NCBI RefSeq assembly: GCF_905147365.1
Contig: NC_056406.1
Location: 942,501-1,006,500 of the forward strand
Origin: Aricia agestis
Lineage: Eukaryota; Arthropoda; Insecta; Lepidoptera; Lycaenidae
DNA: 64,000 bases
Reading direction: 5' to 3'
The stretch's first letter is position 1. Every line of letters begins with the position of its first letter. Positions 23,286 to 36,500 of the stretch are shown piece after piece. The notes beneath the pieces were generated by a model that saw only the letters and a program-made list of their open reading frames with translations, was not told the DNA's origin and did no database searches. Both the position numbers and the translations under genes were made by a program.

Positions 23286-26200
23286 CCACCCCGGAGTTGA
23301 TATTACGTCCTACATGGCGGTTTTTACCGATGATATTGCGTCCGACTGACTTGTTGCATCCTGTATACGGACGCAAGATTGACCATCTCTCAAATTCAGC
23401 CAGAAGTAGTGTTAAGGTTAGTACAATGGCTGGGTGAAATATTGGCATGGACGTTGTTTTGTCACCGGAGTGCTTTTCGGCGTATTTCTTAGTTCCGCTA
23501 TTTGGCGCGCGAATTTTGGAGGTCGCTACTGTGCGCCGTATATCAGTGGCGTATATTCGATACTTTGTTTACGTATAACACGCCGATAATGTGGATTCCT
23601 GTATATAATAAAAGTTTTTATCAATTCTAATGTGTGATTTAATTACGTCCCACAAAACTACATCGTCCCAGAGGAGACGCGGGGGTGACAGAGGCGAGGG
23701 GGCGGAGTTCGCACGCGACATGCAAGGGCAATGTTTTTGTTTATATTTTTTGCCGGCCAGCGCGGACGTAATGACGCTTGTGGTATAAATATTGTGTAGT
23801 GGGGCGAATATTTGAGAGAGACTAAATTCATGTCTTCGTAGTTGGGTTCAAAACGCCTTCGTAAATTTGATGTAACATTACACATTTCAATGTCTAATTA
23901 ACTTACGAAAATGCTGCTAAGACTATTTGAAAGTAGAGTTAATATTTCAAAAGTTATTATAAAAAAAAGTACCAAATTATGAAATTTTTGCGTGTCGTTT
24001 TGTTACTGCCGCTTACAATTTATTATTTATAAAAAAATGAGCTAGAAAGGATTAAAAATTTAATGTTAATTTGAAGATAAAGAACTAATAAACTATCCGA
24101 TACCAACAAATAACACATCAAGTTACATTAAATAACTAAAAATTATATTTTTAAAATGTTCATAAAATTCGCGGCATTGTCCTGCGCATTGTTTGTTTTG
24201 AATGCCTTGCCGATATACTCAACGTGACGGGTTGAAACCTATTTTGCGATAAAATCTGCTGGCTCACTTTATTTGATCGCAGTGCTTTGGTGTGGATAGA
24301 GGTCTTCGTTTTATGCAGATGAGTCTTTGAAATACGTTCTTAAAAAAATTCCAAATAAGACGTCATTTACATTTCTCGATGTGTGCCAACATTTGTCTGT
24401 TTTTCACTACTTTTTTTTATACCAAGTTATAAAGGCCCGCAACATTTCTAAGTTCTTAATAATTTTCTTAGTTTTCTTTATATCACTACTTAATTATAAA
24501 CGAATTTAGTGAATTCCTCATTTTCCTGAACGTCTTTTTCCTGAATAGCCCTAAAAACATAATGACGATCATTCAGAATAATGATCAAATCTGTAACTGT
24601 ATTTCAGGAAAACAGGGACAAATATATCGAATCGATGCAATGTCGATATTACAATTAGGTAGTTATTTGACACATTTTCGAAAAATAGTAGTAGAATAGT
24701 AAGAAAAGTAGTAAAAATGTTATCTACACTTCAATATTATAAAGCAGGAGAGGTTGTTTGTTTGTTTGAACGCGTTAATCTCAGGAACTACTAGTCCGAT
24801 TTGAAAAATTATTTCAGTGTTAGATAGCCCATTTATCGAGCAATATTTTATTACGCTAAGAATAATAGGAGCGAAGAAATAGAGGAAAATGTGGAAAAAA
24901 ACGGAGGGAAATTATTTGAAAGGGCTTATTTGAACGCGCTTATCTCAGGAACTCAGTAGTTCCTGAGATAAGAAAGACACTGAAAGAATTTTTCAAATCG
25001 GACCAGTGTCCGATTTGAAAAATTCTTTCAGTGTTAGATAGCCCATTTATCGAGGAAGGCTATAAGGAATATTTTATCACGCCAAGAATAATAGGAGCGA
25101 AGAAATAGAGGAAAATGTGGAAAAAACCGGGGGAAATTATTTGAAAGAGGGCTTATTTGAACACACTAATCTCAGGAACTACTGGTCCGATTTGAAAGAT
25201 TCTTTCAGTGTTAGATAGCCCATTTATCGAGGAAGGCCATATGCTATATTTTTTTACGCTAAGACTAATAGGAGCTAAGAAATAGAGGAAAAAACGGGGG
25301 AAATTATTTGAAGGGGCTTATCTCACGAGCTACTGGAGCAATTTTTCTGTTATTTGGTACAGATAACTGATAAGAATTAAGAAATTGACCACGTGAAGGA
25401 TCATAGGCTATTTTTTGTGCCCTTATTTGTCTGTGAAATATCTAATTTACGCGAGCGAAGCCGCGCGGAACGTTTGATAATAAAATATTATTTGAGAAAT
25501 AATAAATAGGTATCAGAATTATTATTATTTAACAGGTGCACATTTTTTATTGCAGGTGACTCGAAAAGGTAGAATATTTTTTTTTAAAGGCAGATTTTGG
25601 TATTAGCTATATTTTAGGAAATACATTTTTATAATAAATCAACACTTTTACTAACATACAAGTTTTATTGAAAATCCTATTTTTTACTTATAATAATAAT
25701 AACCCCCACACCGGTTTCGGTGACGGTGGCTGGTTTCATTGAAACCAGGCCAGTTACGCAGGAGTAATTTTATAGTGCCCAAGTGTGTGCGCAGTACACA
25801 TGAGCACTCTCTATTCCTTTTAACTCTCATAACCCAGTGGGACGGACGACCGACACGACTGGCGAGAGATGCGCAGGACCGACTTTTACATGCCCATCCG
25901 TGATCCGACGCATGGATCATCTTACTTGTCAGACCTTATTTTCCTATTCTGAGTGTCAGACAATCAGGTGATCAGCTTGCAATATCCTAAGTCCTTACTA
26001 AACTTGGAAATAACAATTAAAAATATGTTTCCAACGCGGGAATCAAACCTCTGAGTCAAGAGTCACGCTCTGGACCACTGGACAACGGAGGCGTTTATAA
26101 TAATAATATAATCAGCACGAATATGGATAAGATTTTTTAAATAATCATTATTCTCAACAAATTGTCATTATTCTCAGTAAACACGTCATTTTCCACAAAT

Positions 26201-29200
26201 TTTGTCATTATCATGAACAACAGTTTTTACTTAATATTAAATATCTCTTAAATTATTTAAATTTTTTTCGTGACTCTTACAGAAAGGGAATTCTATTTCG
26301 GTGTCTTTTAACACCAGAAACATTCAGAGCAATATGTAAGGGTTTTTTAAAAAAACACAATTTTTGGCCTAAAATAACATTTTGAGTAGATTCACCCAGT
26401 GGAAGTAAAATAACAGGCACAATAAAAAGAAGTGCTAGGATACTCTCATTAGTAAGTAAGTATCCCATTAAGTATATTAAAAATAATGAATATTATAAAT
26501 AATATAATGAATATTAATAATAATGAATAGGTATTAATATTCATTATAATAATATTATAATGAATATTAATACCTATTCATTATTTTTAATATACTTAAT
26601 GGGATACTTACTTACTAATGAGAGTATCCTAGCACTTCTTTTTATTGTGCCTGTTATTTTACTTCCACTGGGTGAATCTACTCAAAATGTTATTTTAGGC
26701 CAAAAATTGTGTTTTTTTAAAAAACCCTTACATATTGCTCTGAATGTTTCTGGTGTTAAAAGACACCGAAATAGAATTCCCTTTCTGTAAGAGTCACGAA
26801 AAAAATTTAAATAATTTAAGAGATATTTAATATTAAGTAAAAACTGTTGTTCATGATAATGACAAAATTTGTGGAAAATGACGTGTTTACTGAGAATAAT
26901 GACAATTTGTTGAGAATAATGATTATTTAAAAAATCTTATCCATATTCGTGCTGATTATATTTAATATATACGAAATATTAATATATACGAAAAAAAATT
27001 AAATAATTTAAGAGATATTTAATATTAAGTAAAAACTGTTGTTCATGATAATGACAAAATTTGTGGAAAATGACGTGTTTACTGAGAATAATGACAATTT
27101 GTTGAGAATAATGATTATTTAAAAAATCTTATCCATATTCGTGCTGATTATATTATTATTTATTATTGTGAACTTGTATTATAATCAAATACCGTCCTCT
27201 TTTTGTACAAAACAAATAAACAGAAATAATAGGTACTATTATAGATAATAACCAAAATTTAAATTTACAAACCAAGTATAAATTAAAACCTACTAGGTTT
27301 TAATTTATACTTGGTTTGTAAATTTAAATTTTGGTTATTATCTATAATAGTACCTATTATTTCTGTTTATTTGTTTTGTACAAAAAGAGGACGGTATTTG
27401 ATTATAATACAAGTTCACAATAATAATAAATTTTTTCGTAAGTAGTAGGTTAACGCGCGCGCGTAAACAAACACGACGCGACGTTGCGTTCTGTGCTGTG
27501 ATAGTCATAGTCAATCATGGTTGTCGTGATTGATGTAGATCGTTTTTTTAAAAGAAGTGATTATAAAAACTATTTTAAAGACAAAATAAAATGGCCGTCG
27601 ACCCATTTTGTAATACAAAAAAAATGTTTTAATTGTGGTGCAACGACCAAGAATAATATCAATATTATTATAAATCATTTTGTTCTACCTATGAAACGAA
27701 AGAACATAAAATCGCTTTATAAATCTTCATTTTTCTGGTGCAGCATTTGTAAATATGCAATTTACGATCATTATCCTGACGTCGAGTGTCCTGTTTGTTG
27801 TTGAACTGTTTATATAGATACTTACCTGTCTAAAAGTATTTTGGATCGATTGTATTAACTACTATGTCCCTACCTACATACCTACGTATATGATTTTCTT
27901 TGATAAGTACTTACCTATTGTATATTTTAAATAAAAGCCCATCAGTGACTGAGTTTAGACTGCGAATTGGGTTGGGACTAATGTATTTTTAAATATCTAT
28001 ACTTACTAATATTGTAGAGACGAAATATTTAATCGTTTGCTTATTACTATTTAACTTACGAGTTACGAGACTACTGAACCAATTTAAATAATTCTTTCGC
28101 TATTAGAAAGCCACGGTAATGAGAAGTGAAATAGCCCAAACAAGTGCATCGAAACTCAACGTCAAGTGGTTACCGGGTCATGGGCTAGGCTGTACACTGT
28201 ACAGTGTTCTGAGATTTTTTTTAAATCTTGACTTGGTGACTTTCTTCATTCATAAATCGACACCCTTGAAAAGATTTATAGTAACTGTGATGGCATACTT
28301 ATAATAATAATAATGTACTTTTATTCAGCTCGATAACATAAAAACCTTAATCTAGACAATTACAACATGCAACTTATTTTATTTTCAATGGTTTTTTATA
28401 TTAGAATGTTAAGATCGCAACCGGCAGCTTAGCTAGGTTACAGTATAAACTGTATTAAAGCCACCGGACCCTTTCCCAACTACTGATCGCATATCGCTGA
28501 TTTTACATTTCAGGCAATTAAAATTAGATAACAAATCAAATCAATGTTTAAAATTAATCAAACTTGATACAATAAACAATAGGTACAAAAAACGATCGAA
28601 ACGATCTACATCAATCACGACAACCATGATTGACTATGACTATCACAGCACAGAACGCAACGTCGCGTCGTGTTTGTTTACGCGCGCGCGTTAACCTACT
28701 ACTTACGAAAAAATTTATTATTATTGTGAACTTGTATTATAATCAAATACCGTCCTCTTTTTGTACAAAACAAATAAACAGAAATAATAGGTACTATTAT
28801 AGATAATAACCATAATTTAAATTTACAAACAAAGTATATATATTGTTGTGTAATTTTTGTGTAGTTGTGTAATTTTTTGAGATTTTGGACTGATTTATCT
28901 TATTTTTGATAGGTTTCTTTTCGACGCCTAAAGGGCCTTTTTTTGAGACTTTGTACTGATAGGTATGTCTGATATGTGATTCTTCAGGTTAATATTTTTC
29001 TAAGCATTTTTGTTTTATTTTTTTAACGCCTAAACGGCTAATAACGAATTTCAATTTGTTAAATTTTAACAACTTGTCACGTGGGCAGAGCCAAAATTGA
29101 AAACTAGTATTGCTTACATACACAAGTTAATTATAGTCAATGTCACAGTAAATTAGCCTCTAGCTCAACTGGTCGTTCTTAAAATTGTTAATTTCTTAAA

Positions 29201-32200
29201 TTACTTTTATGTTCCTATTTCGGTGTATTTAATTTGTCCGACACTTTGATTATTATGACTATGGGTTTATTGTTGTACCTACTTGATTTTAAACAATAAA
29301 ACTTAAAAATACCTACTACCGAAACAATTGTTTTATTTTGTGTTCATACTTAAGTTCAGAAGAAACACGCTCACATAAATAAAATGCTCCCACATCATAT
29401 CTATCATAATTATCCTTAATATTTTTTAGTTAGCCTAGCGGACTTACCTAATTATAATTTAAAATTTAATTAATCTATGTAATATAGGGATAACTTGTTT
29501 TTAATGTCTGTTATGTACTCCAAGTTATAGAAATAAGTAATTCATTTTAATCGACTTCATAAAGAGGGATGATTCTCTATTCATACATACATATCGTCAC
29601 TCCTCATTGGGGTAGACAGAGACCACATCACGCAATGAATTTATTGGGATCTATTATATAGGTACCTATGTATGTATCGATATAACATATAAGGTTAGGA
29701 GGAAGCAACAAACTCAACAGTTTATGGCGTACATACAAAAATAATATACGGTACCGATATAATCTCAAATATAGTAAGGAGTCATTTAATTAGTAGAATG
29801 CATGGAATTAATATAGTACAATATACGGTATCAATATATCCATACATTTAAATGGATGTAGGAAAAACGATTAAATGCATGGAACGAATACAAAAATATA
29901 CAATGTGTCACATGATCTCCATCGAGAACGGAAGCAAAAAACCAGCGAGAATTATTTGAAATTGAATATCTAATTTTCGTACGTAAACAAAATTTCTCGT
30001 CGACAATAGAATTCACATGACAGCAATGTAACTATATTCGCACGAATAACAATTAAAAAGTCATTGGAAATGGTAGACGCCATACGGTTCGACTTTGAAA
30101 AGACGCAACAAGTCTTCGGCGATTTAAATATATATACAGGGTGGTCCAATTAGTGACGTCAACAAATTTTTTTTAGATTCCTTGCACCTGGGGGTATCCG
30201 AAAATACCCGATGTATGTTCAGCGATTTTTCTTAGTTTTCGAGTTATAATTTTTTTTATGTAATTTTAATGATTTCTGCCAGCGAGGTTTCAAAAATTCA
30301 TATCTTTTTTCGTAGTAGGTATTTTGCAGTCTTTTTTGTGACATGATTTGTCTTGAATGCTGTTTTTAATTAAAAAAAATAACTCAGCTTCCTGAAATTA
30401 CTTAAAGTTACTCAAAAAAGGCTTGAAAGTCAGAATTTTAGTTTTTAGTAGGATTTGCTCAAACATTCAACTTCAATTTAAAAATACAAAAAGGAGTTTC
30501 CATAGCTTCTGGCTAAGTTTAAAAACTCCGCATGCTTCTAAACTACAAAAATCATAAAAAAAATAATACTCTATTGGCCTATTTTTGTTGTAATTGGCCT
30601 TCGAAGGCGGATAGGCTAAAAACACGATTAAAGCATTTAAAATTATTTTATCTACATTTTATCATTGTTATGGTAAATTAAACTTCAAAATGTAATTTTA
30701 AATTAAATTTCATTGAATTTCCTGTAAAATAACTTAAGCATATTGTGTAATTTAATTTTACATTAATTTCGGTTTCATCACTAATCTTTCAAATTGTGAT
30801 CTTTGAGAAACGGGTTGCTGACATGCCACTAAATTTCAAGGCCGTGGCAATGAGACCGGTTTTTACCTGCTCCATAACTCGCCCCTTAGGTCGGTTAGAA
30901 CTGTAAGTGCGAGTGAGCGCGCAGTACTCCTAGCATCGAGAAATTAGACTGTGACGTCGTAATAGTAGTCGTTTCTTGCCATCGCGCGTGTTAAGACTGC
31001 TCTCGTTTACATTATTTTCTCTCCGTTGAACTACTTACGCTGTGTTAACTGGACTCTGATTTGTCTCACGATTACCTTTGCTTGTGTTTCGGACTCTGAT
31101 TTGCCTTACGAACTACTTGTGCTTGAGATTTGGATCTTAATTTACCTAAAGAACAACCTGTGCTTGTTACTCAGTGATTTGGATTGTTCTTGTGCAGTAC
31201 CATGAGTTATTCTCTAAGTCAGTACGCAGAGACGCATTATTATTATGGCGTGGCCCAAGGCAACGGTAGTGAAGCTGCGAGGCTTTATCGAGAGGCATTG
31301 GTGAGGCGAGGAGAAGTAATGGAGCATTACCCGGATCACAGAGTTTTTATTAATACACATAACACTTTGATGGCTGGACGTATCCCCGGGCGAAATCAAC
31401 CTCGCGGAGCTGTACCCCAGGATCCGGATCAAGTGGAAGAAATTCAAAGAGACCCGTCTACAAGTTCGAGGAAAATAACTAGGCGAACCGGGATTCCACG
31501 GACTACGGTTTTAAGAATTCTTAAGGAAGGTGAGTGGTGAGCCATAAAAACTTTTAATTGTGTTGTAAAAAAAGGAAGGTTTAATTTAGTTTGTTTTTAT
31601 GTAAGCGTCGTCTTAGTAGTAAGCCTATCTCTGTTCTAGGTAATTGTCTCTTTCTCCCAAACCCATTTTGTACAGACCGCGCTGTAACCAATTAACCTGT
31701 GTTGGGTACTTAACAATGTTTTTTGTTTGCAGAAGGGTACCATGCATACCACATCCAGCGCGTCCAGCAGCTCCAAGAAACTGATTACCCGAGAAGAGTA
31801 GCTTTTTGTCAAACAATGTTGCAACGATCTGAAGAAGACCCTGATTTTTTTAACAAAATACTGTGGACCGACGAGTCCCGATTTGAAAGGACTGGAGTAT
31901 TCAATATGCATAATTACCATAGCTGGGCCATAGAAAACCCACATTTGGCAAGGGCGTCAAATTTTCAAACACGCTTTAGTGTCAACCTTTGGTCTGGGGT
32001 CCTAAATGGAGAATTAATTGGCCCATTTGAATTGTCGGCCAGGTTGGATGGAAACAGTTACTTACATTTTTTACAAAATAATCTCATTGGATTGTTAGAA
32101 AATGTCAATCTCCAGACCCGACAAAGGATGATTTTTCAACAAGATGGCGCGCCCTGTCACTATGCGGCACGAGTAAGAGAGCATTTGAACACCACATATC

Positions 32201-33490
32201 CCGAAAGATGGATCGGGCGTGCAGGGCCGATCGAATGGCCTGCGCGTTCGCCAGACCTCAACCCCATCGATTTTTTTATTTGGGGATTTTACAAAGAGCT
32301 GGTGTACGCGAAGGAAAGCAACAGCGAACAAGAATTGAGGCAAAAACTTACAGAAGCGGAAAGAAAAATAAAGCAAGAGCATTCAAGTAGCTTCAGACAA
32401 TTAAAACGTAACTTTTTAAGACGTTGTCGATTATGTTTTCAGGTTGGAGGAAGGACTTTTGAAAATTTACTATAATAAATAGTTATTTTTCAGTAATTTG
32501 TGCTTTTTAATTGTTATCAAAAAAGCAGGTAATTTCCCAACTAGCATTTTTATTCTTGCTCACATTTTAAATCCTTAGTGGTGAACCAAAATTATTAAAT
32601 TACACATGCTACAGTTATTTTACAGGAATTTCAATGAAATTTAATTTAAAATTACATTTTTAACTTTAATTTACCATAACAATTATAAAAAGTAGATAAA
32701 ATAATTTTAAATGCTTTAATCGTGTTTCAATGATTTTTAACCTATCCGCCTTCGAAGGCCAATTACAACAAAAATAGGCCAATAGAGTATTATTTTTTTT
32801 ATGATTTTTGTAGTTTAGAAGCATGCGGAGTTTTTAAACTTAGCCAGAAGCTATGGAAACTCCTTTTTGTATTTTTAAATTGAAGTTGAATGTTTGAGCA
32901 AATCCTACTAAAAACTAAAATTCTGACTTTCAAGCCTTTTTTGAGTAACTAAGTAATTTCAGGAAGCTGAGTTATTTTTTTTAATTAAAAACAGCATTCA
33001 AGACAAATCATGTCACAAAAAAGACTGCAAAATACCTACTACGAAAAAAGATATGAATTTTTGAAACCTCGCTGGCAGAAATCATTAAAAATACATAAAA
33101 AAAATTATAACTCGAAAACTAAGAAAAATCGCTGAACATACATCGGGTATTTTCGGATACCCCCAGGTGCAAGGAATCTAAAAAAAATTGTTGACGTCAC
33201 TAATTGGACCACCCTGTATATATATATATATATACAGTGTGTAATAAAAATAAGTGATAATACTTTAGGGTGTGTACGTGTTCCTTGTAGAGAGTTCACT
33301 GTGAAAGTAGCAGCGCTGAAAGACGAACATTTTTTTTCACTTTTGTATGGGCAAAGGCCCGAGCGCCACGAGTTTCCCCATACAAAAGTGAAAAAAAAAT
33401 TTGGTCATTCAGCGCTGCTACTTTCACAGTGAACTCTCTACAAGGAACACGTACACACCCTAAAGTATTATCACTTATTTTTGTTACACC

Positions 33491-33554
<64 letters not shown>

Positions 33555-36500
33555 GCTGAAAATATATGAATACTACATATCAAGTAGTAGATTAGAAGTG
33601 CCAGATTAATTTTACACGTTCATATATTTGTCGCAGATACGAAATAGTCCGTCAGAAGCTGGACGGGTCGGGGCGGGAGGTGTTCATCGGTGACGACGTC
33701 GACAACTGCGAGGGGCTGGCGATCGACTGGATGGGTAACAACATATTATTTTTAAGACTATTCCGACACTATAGTTTCGACACATGGGTGAAATTAAAAA
33801 CGTATAAGAATTGGGATTATTCGTACAAGAATTGAATACGTGAGTGGATAAACCCGCGCCTTGTTAATGCGATGCTGAGCCGTTCATAGTATGTCGTACG
33901 TTACGTTTGTCAGCTTGTTTGTAGTCGGCCTACTAGTTCGTTATGTCTATCGTGCTATAACTAAGCGTTTTGTTGTCAGGCGGTAACCTGTTCTGGACGG
34001 ACGACGCGTTGGGTCAGATCAACGTGGCGCGGCTGGACACACGCGACCGCCGCGTGCTCGTGCGCGAACCCAACTTCAACCCCCGCGCCATCACCCTCGA
34101 CCCTGACAACGGGTAAATGATCAGATAATAGGCGGATAGCAGACCTGCGTGATTTATTTTATTTATTTATTTTTATTATTGTCGGGTTATATCAAATACA
34201 GATGATAGATCAAGTTTTACCCGTTGATAGATTTAACCCGACAAAATAACGTAAGTGAGGCCTACTTGCGCCAATCCAAGTTTAAGTAAAAATTGTGTTA
34301 AAGTACGCCTTTTCTTTCATGATAACGCAGTCTTTATTCCAGGGTTAAGTTTAAACAATTTTAGAAATCAGGCCTAATTAACCAATACACACATTTAATC
34401 TTATCAACAGTAATATAGAAGACAGTTTAAAGACATAATAGCTTTAAATACTAAAGATTCAGTTCTCTCGTTTAATTTCCAGCGTGATGTACTGGTCGGT
34501 GTGGGCGTCGGCGACGGCGGCGCGCGGACGCATCGAGTCGGCGCGCATGGACGCGTCGCGGCGCCGCACGCTGCTCGACACAGACCTGCACTGGCCCAAC
34601 GGCCTGGCGCTCGATATGACTAGACACCATCTGTATTGGTAAATACCCCATAGGGAGAAACTATTTTTATTTATAGGCGAAAACTTACAGCATATAAAAA
34701 CAACAGTAATACATATTAAACAGCAACATGCCAATAATAAGTTTTCGATAGTGTGGAATAAGTTGAAGCTTTCAAGCATCTAATCCCGACCACACACACC
34801 ACCTAAATGTTAAACGATATACAATGTTATGTCTTTCGAGTGACCAATGGGGATAAAAGAAGATAAAACAGTTGCTATATTTCTTTTCGGATAGTTTGTA
34901 ACTTAGCATACTGATAGTAATTTCCAGAAAAGGTTTGCTGAATTCAACACACGTGTGTCATATTGTCACGGATCGCCATGCCATCTAGCGTCAAACCAGC
35001 GAAACTTATCGAGGGAACACCGACAACATAAATCCCCTACTCAATACTAGATGGCATGAGGTGCGCAACTCGAACCTTCTAGAAAAGTCCAACATTTGTT
35101 TACGTGTTTACCGGTTTATTTTGTTTACGTGTTTACGTGCTTAGTTGTTTGTTTATTGTGGTACATGCTCGAGCCTCCTAGAAAGTTCCCAAACTTGTTT
35201 ACTTGTTTACGTGTATCGGGAACTTTCTGGAATTCGTCTCGCCATATAAAAAGCCGCAGGTAGACGGCCCGGAGTTCAGTTCGGTTCGAGCGATCATCAA
35301 GGCGATTTCGGAGCGACGACAAGTGATCAATAGTGAGTGAACCAGTGAAACCTTCGACTTGGCTACGACCTAGGACAGTGATAGTGCTTAGTGATTGGAC
35401 CTAGTGATTAGTGTTTGGACTTAGTGCTAAGTGTTGTGACCTAGTGTGTGCTTGTGTGACCTAGACTTAGTGAATAAAGTCTTCAAGAGAGTCAGCAGGT
35501 CTTTCTCTCCAAATCCTTCGAACCCTAGCACGTAACAACTGGTGTCAGAAGTGGGATTTGGAGATGCCATTGACTCCGAGAGAGGACTTCAAGGGGAGTG
35601 TCAGGACAAGGGCGCAGCGAGCTGCTGCCATTGACTCCGAGAGAGGAGTTGCGGAGGCCACACCCACTGGGGACCATGCTCCGCCCACTTAGGGACAGGC
35701 CCCACCCACCGGCCCCGCCCACTGATCACGCCCACCAGGCTCCGCCCACTTTGGGTGAAGCCACGCCAACTGGCTCCGCCCGCCGGGACCCGCCCACTGG
35801 CCACGCCCCTCAAGCTCCGCCCACTTTGGGCGTGGCCCACAGGCCCCGCCCACCGGGGCCCGCCTGCTCAAGCCCCGGCCACTGGCTCTACCCACCTCGA
35901 CTCGCCCGTAGCTTCTGCGACCCCTCAAGTGGCTCTTCAATTAGAAAGCCTAATTGAATTAATTCATGCATTGCAAGAGTCACAAGACCGCAAGCTCGGC
36001 GCTTTACAAGATTCTCAAACAGCTGAAATTCACGCTTTGCAAGAGTCACAAGACAGCAAGCTCGGCGCTTTACAAGAGTCACAAGACCGCAAGCTCGGCG
36101 CTTTGCAAGAGTCACAAGAGCAACAAAAGGACCTCCAAGAGAAAGCGCTTCTGGTTATAAAGGATGTCAGTGACACGGTGACTAAGCTTCGTAAAGATGT
36201 CGACGTAATGAAAGAACGAGTTACTGGGTTAGAGTTGGTTGTGGAAAATTTGAAAACCGGTTTCACTGAACTGCAGAAGAGAGTAGTGCGCCTTGAAACT
36301 ACAGGAGTTGGGGTGTCTAGTGGAACTACCGGAGTAGTGTAGGTGGTGCAGGGACCAAGCGTGAAAGTACCGCCATACGACGGCACTACTTCTTGGAACG
36401 CTTATCGTCGGCAATTTCAGACTGTTGCTACCGCAAACGGATGGACGGAGGAGCAATGTCTGACCGCTCTCACCGTTGCACTCAGAGGGCAAGCTTTGTC

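Larger units (their letters stand above)
22801..33636. other. LRP1 intron 12 (10.8 kb), transposon sink
   Basis: No host exon seen. Sub-features are listed separately. 22960-23165 ends in a (taaa)n run and may be a LINE 3' fragment. 23283-23650 could be a solo LTR or decayed repeat with attacgtcc words near both ends, but I cannot define its limits. 23690-24720, 28850-29570 and 29640-30120 are AT-rich with nothing identifiable. 29580-29640 carries a short repeat word (cgtcactcctcattggggta). Confidence 0.55.

Noticed and set aside
24735..25470. CRISPR-like array
   Set aside because: Units are about 160-240 bp and imperfect in a eukaryotic intron; no spacer structure.
26035..26092. Possible tRNA gene
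   Set aside because: A- and B-box words are present, but the cloverleaf is poor and it continues into a SINE body and tail.
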